A stretch of 64,000 bases of DNA from Synaphobranchus kaupii. Its lineage: Eukaryota > Chordata > Actinopteri > Anguilliformes > Synaphobranchidae. The stretch lies in contig CM056396.1 in the NCBI GenBank assembly GCA_029718625.1, positions 26,220,624 through 26,284,623 of the forward strand, read 5' to 3'. Positions 27,201-37,394 of the stretch are shown here, piece after piece (the first letter of the stretch is position 1; each line of letters starts with the position of its first letter). Both the position numbers and the translations under genes were made by a program. Under the pieces are notes generated by a model. It had not been told where the DNA came from, did not search any database, and worked only from the letters and a program-made list of their open reading frames with translations.

Positions 27201-27560
27201 ATTTTAAAAGCAATTTTTTGATTCAGATAGATCATATTTACTTTACGCCCAATGTGAAATAACTGAATAAAAATATGTTTTTGGACATTTATGATTCATT
27301 ATTTATTGGAAAAACCAAAAAAAAATGATTATTGTCTTATGGCCAAAAATTGACCATTTAAAAAGCCATTTTTTGAGTCAGATGGATAGGAACTCATTTT
27401 TTTCATGACCGTTGAAAAAAGTGAATAAAAATGTGTTTTAGTGGAAAAACGTAAAAAGACGTAAGACTATATAGTCTTATGTCCAAAAAGTGACAAAATG
27501 GCCAAACATTAAAAATGCCATTTTTCTTGATTTAGATGGACAGGAAATTTACTTCAATTT
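6269..27560. repeat. Palindromic satellite array, monomer about 179 bp (array 1)
   Basis: This is a 21-kb head-to-tail array of AT-rich monomers about 179 bp long (palindrome starts at 6288, 6467 and 6646). Each typical monomer contains cataagactatagtcttatg, a 20-bp perfect palindrome that extends to 24 bp where flanked by ga and tc. It is followed by tccgaaaagggccaaaatgg and later aaattatctttacttaat. A second, shorter monomer type of roughly 120-140 bp lacks the central block and instead carries ttattacttatttctgatca. Monomers are nearly identical inside the array. They diverge towards the right edge, and the last few (27130-27560) are barely recognisable. The 60-86-residue open frames that recur at monomer spacing are not considered genes. 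Confidence 0.96.
6305..25880. repeat. Higher-order repeat structure of the satellite
   Basis: A marker monomer (aaaaaaatttaaatgccatt) recurs at 6305, 8683, 11063, 12956, 15516, 18867, 20927 and 23487. The basic spacing is about 2378-2380 bp. Variants of 1893, 2060, 2560 and 3351 bp arise from loss or gain of whole monomers or blocks. The block starting at 15516 recurs at 23487 (offset 7971), including a shared deletion junction (gtgaaaaattatgtcagc at about 16152 and 24123). This shows nested duplication above the 2.38-kb level. Confidence 0.88.
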
Positions 27561-29339
27561 GCATATTTACTTCATAGCTGTGGTGAAATCAGTGAATACT
27601 GATGTAATTGGGTTAAAATTACCATTAGGGTCAGGGTTTGGTTAGGGTTAGAGATTGGAAATGCTTAGTTACATTTCATATATGTTTGCTTGGGTTCAGG
27701 GTTAGACTTTGAATTTGGATGACCTGAATGTTTTTGCTTTTAGGACACAAGACTTAAGTATTTTCATATTTTTCAGTGAAATATTTTTTTTTTGTAATAA
27801 ATGACTTCAAACACATTTTAATGTATTTCATCTGAAGATGTTTAATTTGTTTCTCATTAAAAACAATTCTGTCCAGTCCAAGCCCTGGACCCTGCTGAGG
27901 TACTTTTACAGTTGTGATCAAATCTGAACCGTGCCTGTGCATACTGTGGCTGGGAGTCCCTGAAGCAACATGTGTCTGGAAGTGTAATCAACAAATCTGA
28001 GCTGTTGACCTTTGACTCCTGACAGGCTATAAAGACCATAACAATCCCCACAGTGAAACAAATCATGGCACAAAATGAATTACAATTTGAAAGATTCACT
28101 GAAATTGCTGGATTCATTTAAAAAATCAAAAAAACACATAACATGAAAACGTACATGGACAGTATTCAAAACTTTTGCTGGATTATCAAAAGTGATACAT
28201 TCACATGTTTATTCATGTAATGTTATTCAAAACTCATTTTAAACATTTTAAAGTGGTGATCCATAATTTTTCAGTTTCTGTAGATTTGGCAACATCTGTG
28301 GTGAGTGGTCATCACAACAGTTCATGTTCATACTCCAAATCCAGAGTTCCATTCGAAACAAAGCTACAACCCCAAACAGAGTGGTATTATTTTCTTGGGG
28401 GTGTAGTATGATAAGCGCATTGAGTGTTTAATCCAGCGGTAGCATATTTTGGAGAAAGAAGAATGCCTAGTAGAAACGATCATCAATGTCGTCTGATAAA
28501 CTACTATTGAACAACATATCAAACCTACTTTTGCATTTGACATGCAATTGTTCTTTTAGTTTTTTTTTTTTTTAATTCTCCCACCTCCACCCCCCCCCCC
28601 TCTTCAGAGAAGAGCTTTATTTATAGATTTACATTGACTGAGATTCAGAGAAAAGAAAAAAAAAACTGATTTCCATCCCTCATCAAACACCTTGTTACAC
28701 TGACACCAAAACAAACAAACCAATAGAAATAACAGACATATATTATAGTCATTCACACACAGACACACTTACTGGAGACAACCCCATGCACAAACAATCA
28801 ACATAGACAGGATGCATAATACAAATAGAAAGAGAAAAAAATTGGAAAAAGTTTGACAAACGACAAACACATAGTGGGGGACATCAATGATAGAAAACAT
28901 CGACCAAATATGCAACCGAAGAAAACTGGAGAAAATATTGTTCGAAGCAATAAGACAGTAATACAAAATAAAACAGAATAAGCAAATAATCAAACTTAAT
29001 GGAAATTTAAAAAAAGAGATATATAGAGGGAATTGAGTTGTTTTGGGGGGGGGGGGGGGCTATTATGTAATGTGTAGCAATAATGGTGTGTTGGGTGTAA
29101 TGGGTCAATATGAATGCATGCGTGACAATTGTATTTTGTGTGGATTATGTGATTGTGAATGTACACCTGTGCATGCACCTTTACATTTTAATACTTGGCA
29201 GGAATGTCACACTGGATGACACCAATGGAAAATAGCATATCGAGGAACAATTACAGAGCACAAATACATTGACATAGATATTGCTACGAAAATGCCAGCG
29301 TGAAGCCAGCAAATATTTAAAAGATAAATTAAACTGAGA
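27561..29339. other. Copy A, 3' flank of the NXPE gene, no gene seen
   Basis: AT-rich sequence with no convincing coding potential. It holds degenerate TTAGGG-like motifs near 27627-27710, homopolymer tracts (T14 near 28560, C10 near 28590, G18 near 29042) and a minus-strand AATAAA near 28616. The same sequence recurs to the right of the satellite arrays in copies B and C, which shows it belongs to the duplicated unit. Confidence 0.6.
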
Positions 29340-29690
29340 TAAGTTACTTGGGTGAGTATTCATACCCCTCACATTATATTTTGTGGAAGTACCTTTTGCC
29401 ACAAGAACCATTTAAAAAAAACGTATATTGTATCTACCAAATTTGCACATTAGTTGTGATTTTCACCGATTCCTCCAGCTCTTTGAAAATGCACGGACAT
29501 GGCTTCTGCACAGCCAATTTCAAGTTGTACAACAGATTTTTGATGTGGTTGAGGAGGAGTTTACCTGGGCCACTCAATGCTGTAAATCTCCATCCCCATA
29601 GTATGATATTCTCACCAGCATGCTTCACTATAGGGGTGGTGTTAACTGGGATATATACAATGTTAAGTTTGTGCTGACCAATAATCCTCC
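29340..29690 (-). mobile_element. Tc1/mariner transposon remnant, copy A
   Basis: Reading the plus strand, motifs such as gtggaagtaccttttgccac, gggccactcaatgctg and accagcatgcttcactatag match, from recall, the reverse complement of fish Tc1-like transposase genes. The transposase would therefore be on the minus strand. The frame is broken and most of the middle is missing. No terminal repeats were found. Confidence 0.5.
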
Positions 29691-31170
29691 TGGTTTTTAA
29701 TCATAATAATGACAAGAATCACTTTTATGGCACGTAGGCAGAGGCAAATAAATTAATTGTACAGCTCAATAAAGGTGAATTTTTGCACTTATGAAGAGCT
29801 GCCAGACCACAGGGGGCATACACTTATACCATCAACATACCTCCAAATGCACTAATGCAATTTACAAATAAAAGTACCCAAATACATACAAATACAGAGT
29901 AACCTTCCTGAGAGCACTATGCCTAGTGACAGGAGAAGGTCAGGGCCACAGCTACCTCATTAGAAACAATGACGTCATTAGGGTGGACGGAAAAACTGCT
30001 GGCGGCCACAGTCATGTCCCAGGCGTCCACCAGGGCCACTTTTAGGCCCTCAAACACCTTCCTCTGAGCCAGGTTCTGCATGTGGCCATACCAGTCACTG
30101 ACCGCGATCATCCCTGCGGTAAATTCATGGTTGTTCTCCAGCTTTATAACAACGCGTGCCCGGTGGCTGCGGGCGTGTAGCCGCAGGATCGCCCGGCGGA
30201 TACTCTGGAGCCTTCGGATAAAGACTTCCGGAGGGAACGGCCGGAAATGCTGTCCAACTCCAATGACCACTATCACATCCTCCTGCCTGCCGCCAACTGC
30301 TATGCCGTCCAGTACTTCGTGGCTGCCTTTACGTTGGATGCAAAATTGCTATTCCAGGGATGATTGTGCTTCATCCACCGGACATTGATGTTGTTAACGG
30401 GCATCGACAGCCCAATATGACTGAAAGCGACTCCCGCTCACGATTCTCAGACCTGAGAAAATGGGACAAATGTTAGTTTCCTTCTGTCCTTGTGCCACGG
30501 AAATCCAAGCCAAATCCCAATTAACAGGATTCAATTCTGGACTTGGGGGGGGTCACTGCACAAACTGGACTAGTGCTTTATTCTGTCCAGTCCAAAAATT
30601 CAGAGGCACCAACTTAATTCTCTCACCATGGAATGAGAGAGAAACCTCGCAAAATATGACATGACAAGTCGCGACAGACAGCTTACACTGATATTCCTGC
30701 CTTCAGCAAGGGCACACCCAAGCCGTTATATTTTTTTTCCCCATTGAGTTTTTCAAAATCATTACCTTTCACTTTTCTTGTCAAATACTCTAGCCACTGG
30801 CGTGCAGTGGAGTCACCCAATATGTAGAGCGTCTTATCCTTTAAACATCTGGTAATGGCAACTTCACTGAGGAAGGGGTCTGTCTGACAGAAGGAAGATG
30901 ACCACCTGTTTGAATAGAAATATCCCCCAGGAAAAGGGGAGTTCATTCCTGCCACACACTTCTCAGTTGGAGTGTGAGCCGCATCTGAAATATTGAAAAG
31001 CACAGAAAGAAAATGGCGATGGTTAAACGCACGAAGGAAATAGACTCATTGCCTCCATGATGTTCAGTGGCATTACGATATATTTTATTTTATTTAGGCA
31101 CAAAGACGTGAATCAGGCTATGGATTTAAAAGGATGATGTAGAATTTAAGTTCATATTCACCATAGAGTA

Positions 31171-31654
31171 CTCAAGTGAGTATGTCAGATGTGGGCGGAG
31201 TCTGGTTTCGGAGTCTGGGCGGAGCTTGCTAAATTTAGAAGCCTGCCCGACAAGGTCAGAAACTACACTACGGTTAACCACATAAAGCAATTTTAGCTTT
31301 TAGTTCTTCAAGCTAGCTAGCTCAGGTTAGAAAAAAGTGTTTAAAAACTGAGCTGGTTAACATTATATGACAACGCTTGGAGACAATGCTACGCTATGGT
31401 TGCGCATCCGGAGTAAATTATGGGATGTCGAGTTTTTAAACAGTGCCAGCGCTGGTATATTCACAAAAAAATACTAAAATGTAAAATATACGCGAAGCTG
31501 GTCCAGAAAATGACATATTTTGTGAACGGCGTTATATTAAACAATCCAGAAAATTAATCACTAGAAATGGTTTAAAATTAAGTTTTAGTTAATGTCTATG
31601 GTCTAAATGAATGGGGAAGTTACTTCCGAAACCAGTGTGACGTAGTCACTTGAG
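31171..31654. mobile_element. Candidate 484-bp MITE, copy A
   Basis: The inverted termini ctcaagtga and tcacttgag are flanked on both sides by TA, the target duplication expected for Tc1/mariner-type elements. Inner parts of the termini also pair (ctggtttcgg with ccgaaaccag). No coding content is seen. It lies in NXPE intron 4, between exons 4 and 5. Confidence 0.6.
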
Positions 31655-34072
31655 TAGGTTCTTAGCAGTTAACACCACCAATATCCTCGTAGAAATAGTA
31701 TCCCATTGTGAGTCATAAAAGATCAATATTGCCTTGATTATGTCATGGATTGAATTCCAATCATGGATTGCATTCATACAGCACAATCGCAAAGCACTTC
31801 ACTGAGAAGGAGGGAAAATCACCTCAACCACCACCAATGGAAGCCATTATGAGACAGAAAGTTTAAATCACACACTTACCTTGACTGTTGATGTGTGAAT
31901 GGTCATATCATACATCAATCAAGATAGAGAGGGAGGGACTAAGTAGCTAGTTACATGCAGGGATAGTTAAATGGCATGATTGACTGAATCAGAAACACAG
32001 GCAAACAGAAACATACCAGTACAATCAACGACTGTCACGGGTTTGAAGCTGTTTTTTTATTTCTATTCCAATGTTTTCCCTTCAAAATACAACAAATAAA
32101 CATGACATTCAGACGATTAATCAAGCGTTCACATCAAAATCAGGAGCTTAATTTCGACACACCCACATTAGCTGTAGTTCAGCTGCAGCGAGTACCATTT
32201 TGGCTGATTTTTAATCAGAATTAATAATCAATACTTTACTAATTTTGTTGCGATACCTCTAAATCAGAAATATTTCTATATTTATATTAATTTATTCATA
32301 AGTATGAAAAAGGATGTTGGTATATACCAAACAAGTTCAACTCTAAAAATGTTTGAGCAGCAGGTGAGACTCCACCAGGTTAAGCGTAAACTACCATTGG
32401 TTGGTGTTAGACCACGTACATGTTGAGTAGCAGATGCCTTACCGGGCTAATAGCCGAGCGTCCTCCTTCGTGAGGTTAGGGCCTACATAGCTGAAGGCCT
32501 GCATGATGGCCAGAGAGTTGCAGGGAAGGGTCTCGGGCTTGTAGCAGGCATAATATTCTCCATCCTCCTTCTTCCTGTACTCACACAGGGCTCTGCCTGA
32601 GTCCGAGTCCAGCCGGAGGGCGCACGGAGTCGTCTCCTTTTTGCTCCCGGCGATAAAGGTTCCCCTGTGGGTGATCTTGACGTAGTCCTGCTCCCAGTCT
32701 CTCCGGAGAGCATCAACTGCCTCAGAGGAGTGGATCAGACGCACGGAGACTCGAACCTCCCCGGGCCAAAACAAGCGGAAACTCACGCGGTAGGAGCCGT
32801 TGAGGAAGTCAGTGACGTCTCCCGACGCGCACCGCCTGGAGCTTTGGAGAGTGGACCCGGGCCACAATGAAGTCTCCACCATAGGCTTTTGGATGCCCTG
32901 CATAGTTCCTCATCTCTACCAGGACATTCAGTGTGTCCCCCACACAGAACTGGGCCCTAGGCTGCTCTACCCTGACCACACTCTGCTGGGCACTGGAAGT
33001 GTTGTTGAAAGAGGTGAAGTGGGAGGTTGAGGGAGCCCATGACAATGAGAGGATAACTTCATCTACGGTCATTTCTTTGTGATCGGTCTTAAATTGCTCC
33101 TGCAATGAATATTACAAGCGAATTTTAATTCATGAACATGTTGAATTGAAAAGCCTTTTTTTTATTTATTTTTTTTAATAAACTGACTTGGATGCTCAAA
33201 ACAGAGAATAATGTTCAAAGGAACATAAACCGTAATTCAAAAGGACTAATTCCAATTCAAAGACATGCAGGTTACGCTAATTGGGGGGGCATTAACAGGG
33301 CGTTGCTGAAAAAGAGCATGTATGCTCAGTCAACCTACCCTGTATAAATAAAGGTAAATAATTCCTACCACACCACAAAAGCTAAATGTATGTAACCATT
33401 TTCAACATCCCTTTCACTCTATTTTCAAAGTGATTTTTCTTTCCCTTTCACCACCCTCGCTGACTCACAGTCTGTCTCCTAGAAAAGAAATAAGGTGTTT
33501 GCCATACCCCTAACTACCGGTACCCGAAACTACACAATCACAACAGCAATACCATTGCCTTAAACAAATCTTGGTTCAGTCACCAGTTTAAGTTGAGAGT
33601 GGGGGTATCCATGCCATTGTCCAATTATGTCCCTATTTTACAAGTCTAAAAAAGAGAGAACCTTTCATAATGTTGCCAAACAAAAACTCAACAAACTTAC
33701 CTGAGACTCCTTGTCTCTGCCAGTCTGTCCCTGCCTATCTGTCCCCAGCTCTGCTGTCTGTGTTCCATCTGTTGCCTGCTCAGCCTAATGACATCATTAT
33801 GAAACATTTCCATTAGCATTTCACTTCTTTCTTATGAACATCTTATCAACTAGTCTTTGAGATATTTGGCTACTAGGGTTCTTACTTTGAGTTTTGGTGT
33901 ACTGAAAAATGCTCTGTGATGTCCGTCTTTTCTTTTTTCTGCCATGTTCTACCTGGCTGGCTGGCTGGCTACACACACACATATACAGTGTGCAGGTTAA
34001 GGTAACGTAAGCTGCAACCTTTTGTAATTGTAATATAGTTTATGTTTTCATTTTATATTGGCTGGCTTCCCG

Positions 34073-34471
34073 CAATAGCTGAATTTGCAGAGCTAGCGAG
34101 CACCAATTCCATTTCTGTGGTGATTGCTATAATCTTTGCTATCGTCAGTTTACTCCAAGATCGGCACACAGGTGCTTCAAAGTCCCCTCGCAACAATTTA
34201 GCTTTTGCAATGAGACCATTTAAGATATTTAAGAAAATTGTAGAAGAGAGTGTAGTTCTGTTCAGTTTGGAGTTCAGTTTATCGGTAACCTTATCACAGG
34301 CACTTCAAAGCACTACAGCTGCATGCTGATCTTGGAATAAACTGACGATACTAAAGATTCCATCTTTGACGACGCCACATAAATGGAATAGGTGCTAGCT
34401 AGCTTGCTAGCTAATGTTTGCTTTAGTTTGCTCCATCGTTTTGCTCGCTAGCTCTGCAAATTCAGCTATTG
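34073..34471. mobile_element. Fold-back element, copy A
   Basis: A 29-bp perfect inverted repeat pairs 34073-34101 with 34443-34471 (core gctgaatttgcagagctagc). An inner imperfect inverted repeat pairs about 34128-34160 with about 34328-34358 (cgtcagtttactccaagatc). The whole can fold into a long interrupted hairpin of 399 bp, as in MITE or fold-back elements. It lies in NXPE intron 1. The short open frames over it are incidental. Confidence 0.65.
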
Positions 34472-35203
34472 TGTGTGTGAACCCTGCCAACATAAAACTA
34501 AATCGCTATGGTGCGATTGACTGGATTAACTTCACATTAGCTACGTGCATTGAGTGCCTTTCAGACGGTAGACACGAACGCAATGTCACCTTGCCAACTA
34601 AGGAACACTACATTGCATTGCTAGTTTATCTCATTGACTCTAATTCAAACAGCTGCAACACTGTAGCTAGCTAGCAAACGTCAGCTAACCGCTAGCTAAC
34701 ATAAAGAGTGACCTGTAATTCAATAAAGCCAAAATGAAGACTGGTGACGATTATAAATGTGTTTGAAGTAAAGAAATGTCTAGCATATCCTTTGTTTGAA
34801 CTAACTAGCTACTTACTCGAGGTCAGCCACCAACGACAGACTCTGTGGATCAAACCATTGTGAGGCCAAGGGCAGGGGGTCGCAATCTTTTGAAACTTAA
34901 AAACGCACTATTAAGTGTCTATAATCAGCACAAGTGCTTTCATTGCGTATTGTTAATATTATTGAAATTACATAGTTATGTTTACAGTGATATATTGGGG
35001 GGGACAAATCATATTTTTCCCAGGATGGGGGGGTCGTGTCCCCCCCTTCCCCCCCCGGGATTTCCGCCTATGGTCTTACGTAATGACAGCATTTAAGTTT
35101 AAAACAAAAATTTTTTGTTTTGTTTTTGCATGTAGGAAACACTGCCCTCTATTGGTATAATTAGGAACACTGCAGTTTTTGTAATTCTGGCCTCCTTCAT
35201 TCA

Positions 35204-35243
35204 TTCATATGTACAGTGTGAGAAATCACACTGTACATATGAA
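35204..35243. other. Perfect 18-bp hairpin with GAAA loop, copy A
   Basis: The arms ttcatatgtacagtgtga and tcacactgtacatatgaa are exactly complementary and separated by gaaa, a GNRA-type tetraloop. It is preserved in all three copies. Its function is unknown; a MITE tip, an insulator or an RNA hairpin are all possible. Confidence 0.7.
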
Positions 35244-35874
35244 ATCATCACAAGAAATATGTGGTATAAACAGTAACACTGGCATTAAATGTTTTTGAAT
35301 TCTGAAATCATGAAATATGGAGACACTGAACTGGCACAAGAAATGAAATCGCCGTTACCTGTATTGATGTCCATTTGTATAGTTTGTAAAAATACAGAAA
35401 GAAAAAAACATAAGGCACACACAGAAATGAATATTAATTTCTTTCTTGAATATTTGCATTGTCTTGTTCCAAAATGAGGCCCAACAGCTGATGGAAGGTT
35501 TGTTGTTGTGCCCTGTAGGACAAATGAATAAAAATATATTATAGACTCAATAAGTGCTGGAAATATTGTTCTGATATACTGTTTCAGTTGTAAATATCGT
35601 GAAGCTGCAAGATGAGAATTTGCGTTACATATGGTACTCTTGTTTTTCTTAACATAATGGGTCGGTCACATTTAGCATTTACCTTATGTTCTGTTGACTG
35701 TTAGATACAGGTCAGGCTGTGGTTAGAAATTTGACCAAATTTGTCATCAGGACTGCCGTTTCCTTCACTGTTGTATAATGTCAGAAATGCAAACTAATAT
35801 TTGAATAGAATTTTATGTTTTCATACGTTGTGGTCTTGTGCTCGTAGAGAATGAACAACAATAGTAAAATTAGT

Positions 35875-36030
35875 CTTGTGGCATAGCCTGTAGAGCGAGC
35901 CGCAATGTTGGCAGTTTGAATCCGACTGCAAAACCTTTGTCGTGTGTCTCTCGCTCCCCATTTTTTCTGTCTCTGTACACTGTGCTGTCCAATACAAAAT
36001 ACAAATACAAAAGAAGCTGAAGAAACCCTA
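35875..36030 (+). mobile_element. tRNA-derived SINE remnant, copy A
   Basis: The head contains an A-box-like tagcctgtagag and a B-box-like agtttgaatcc (35913-35923) at tRNA-like spacing. It is followed by a tail with tctctcgctccccatttt and ctgtgctgtccaatac, which resembles common fish tRNA-derived SINEs by recall. It lies in NXPE intron 1. Ends and target duplications are not clear. Confidence 0.6.
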
Positions 36031-36445
36031 AAAAGAACTAGTTGAATGCACTAACAAAATAATAATCCACATTGTATACTAATATCATTTCAAGCAATAA
36101 TCCAGCTCAGAAATGTTCTAACAGAGGGAACACTAATTTTTAATTTTCTTGAGTATTCCGCCCAAGAGAAACAATTATGCAATTATTTCTGTGAAAACCT
36201 AGATTTAAAAAAAATAAGAGTAGGCACAAAAAAGCAATTCATAAAAACGCATAATACAGTAGTACTCACCTCCCCCAACTTGTCCATCGGTTTAATAAAT
36301 TCCATCTGAAAAAGAATACGTGGTTGCCCTTATGATAATCATATAATTATAATATTACAATAATAAGCCAGCATTACATAAAGCTATAAGCCTTTATAGT
36401 AAACCATTGTATGTGTCTGAGTGTCTAAAATGAGTGATTTGCCTA

Positions 36446-37349
36446 CAGTGTCACACAATTATTGGCACCCCAGGTAAAGATGAGTAAAAAGGGTTATAAA
36501 TAATTCACCGTTTGGTAAATTAGCTTAATATCATACTGAAAAAATTAGAAAAATCCAACCTTTAATTGAAGTTAATTTATTCTTAGGAAAAAAAAAAATC
36601 CCTCATCAAGAAAGAATTATTTTTAACAAAACCACGTGTGCCACAATTAATGGCACCCCTCAAAATTATATGAACTTATGAACAAAGTTCATGTAACTGA
36701 AGCATTTTTTCCATTTATATATTTTTTTTTAAAGTAGATCAGAGTGTTTAGGAACTTTCAAGCAGTAATCCATGACTTTCTGTTTCACTGGGGTATAAAT
36801 ATGAGGTGACACAGAGGCCCTTATTCATACATCAGCATGGGAAAGATAAGAAAACACACAAATAAAATGAGGGGAAAGTGTGTTGAGCTTCATAAGTCAG
36901 GGACTGGCTATAAAAAAATTGGTACTCACCTGAAAATGCCCATATCTACCATTAAAAAGTTCAAAGCAACTGGAACTGTTACAAACTTGCCTGGAAGAGG
37001 ACCCAAGTTTATTTTGCCCCCACGCACAGTGAGGAGGAGGATGGTAAGAGAGGCAAAAAAATCCCCAAGGATCACTGTTGGAGAATTACAGAGGAAAGTA
37101 GCATCTTGGGGTCTTCAAGTCTCCAAAACTACCATTAGACGTCACCTCCATGCCAACAAATTATTTGGAAGGCATGCCAGAAAAAAGCCTTTCCTGTCAT
37201 TTCACCACAAACGTAAGCGCCTGGAGTTTGCTAAACGCTACTGTAACCAGGTATACTATGGTCAGATGAAACGAAAATTGAGCTTTTCGGCAACCAACAC
37301 TCAAGGTGGGTTTAGCGTAAAAAGAAGGATGGCTATACTGAAAATAACC
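36446..37349 (+). mobile_element. Tc1-like transposon, 3' half replaced by satellite (copy A)
   Basis: The element starts with cagtgtcacacaattattgg next to a TA. A second direct copy (cacaattaatggcacccc, 36641-36659) gives the IR/DR pattern of Tc1-type ends. It runs through a transposase start at 36837 and stops abruptly near 37349, where palindromic satellite begins within the palindrome. The 3' half and right terminal repeat are absent. Confidence 0.85.
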
Positions 37350-37394
37350 TATAGTCTTATGTCCGAAAAGGGCCAAAATGGTCAAAAACATTAA
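36837..37394 (+). pseudogene. Truncated Tc1 transposase fused to satellite (copy A)
   Basis: The N-terminal part reads as a Tc1-family DNA-binding region: helix-turn-helix segments around KCVELHKSGTGYKKIGTHLK and KSPRITVGELQRKV, a GRGPK-type linker, then HHKRKRLEFAKRY. Compared with copy C, 12 bp are missing after the codons for PIST. The motif WSDETKIELF, holding the first catalytic Asp of the DDE triad, is present only in another frame near 37260-37290, so a frameshift precedes it. The remaining catalytic region is absent. The last residues come from satellite DNA. It is not functional. Confidence 0.85.

Larger units (their letters stand above)
29923..36305 (-). pseudogene. NXPE-family gene, copy A, frameshifted
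   Basis: This is the same six-exon layout as the intact copies: exon 1 36270-36305, exon 2 33701-33775, exon 3 32443-33099, exon 4 32017-32048, exon 5 30766-30984 and exon 6 29923-30452. Splice sites are preserved. Compared with copies B and C, exon 3 has one extra C near 32832. Exon 6 has one extra A near 30396 and a 7-bp deletion near 30319. The exon 3 insertion shifts the frame before the esterase-like domain, so no full-length product is expected. The GDST motif and neurexophilin-like segment remain readable. Intron 5 is 172 bp shorter than in B. If the indels are sequencing errors, this would be a third functional copy. Confidence 0.75.

Noticed and set aside
6269..27560. CRISPR-like array of palindromic repeats
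   Set aside because: Monomers are continuous tandem DNA with no unique spacers. The surrounding genes are split eukaryotic genes and no cas genes are present.
27627..27710. Interstitial telomere-like TTAGGG motifs
   Set aside because: There are only a few degenerate, unequally spaced copies within AT-rich repeat DNA. This is not a telomeric array.
30080..30388. Plus-strand open frames opposite the NXPE exons (also near 42798, 45554, 55507 and 58263)
   Set aside because: They are antisense shadows of GC-rich NXPE exons, whose minus-strand frame has family motifs and splice sites.
31875..31890. Second micro-exon near a minus-strand GTAAGT site between NXPE exons 3 and 5
   Set aside because: It would be only 5 nt long. 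The neighbouring 32-nt exon already satisfies the phase on both sides.
34042..34674. Two plus-strand frames with hydrophobic starts
   Set aside because: They lie across the fold-back element and are related to each other through its inverted arms. They are not independent genes.
34800..34850. Possible extra NXPE exon with a good donor (tcgagtaagtag on the minus strand)
   Set aside because: The 26-nt candidate between the acceptor and this donor breaks the phase between exons 1 and 2, and there is no family match.
35880..35940. Functional tRNA gene
   Set aside because: A-box-like and B-box-like motifs are present but the cloverleaf arms do not close and a SINE-type tail follows.
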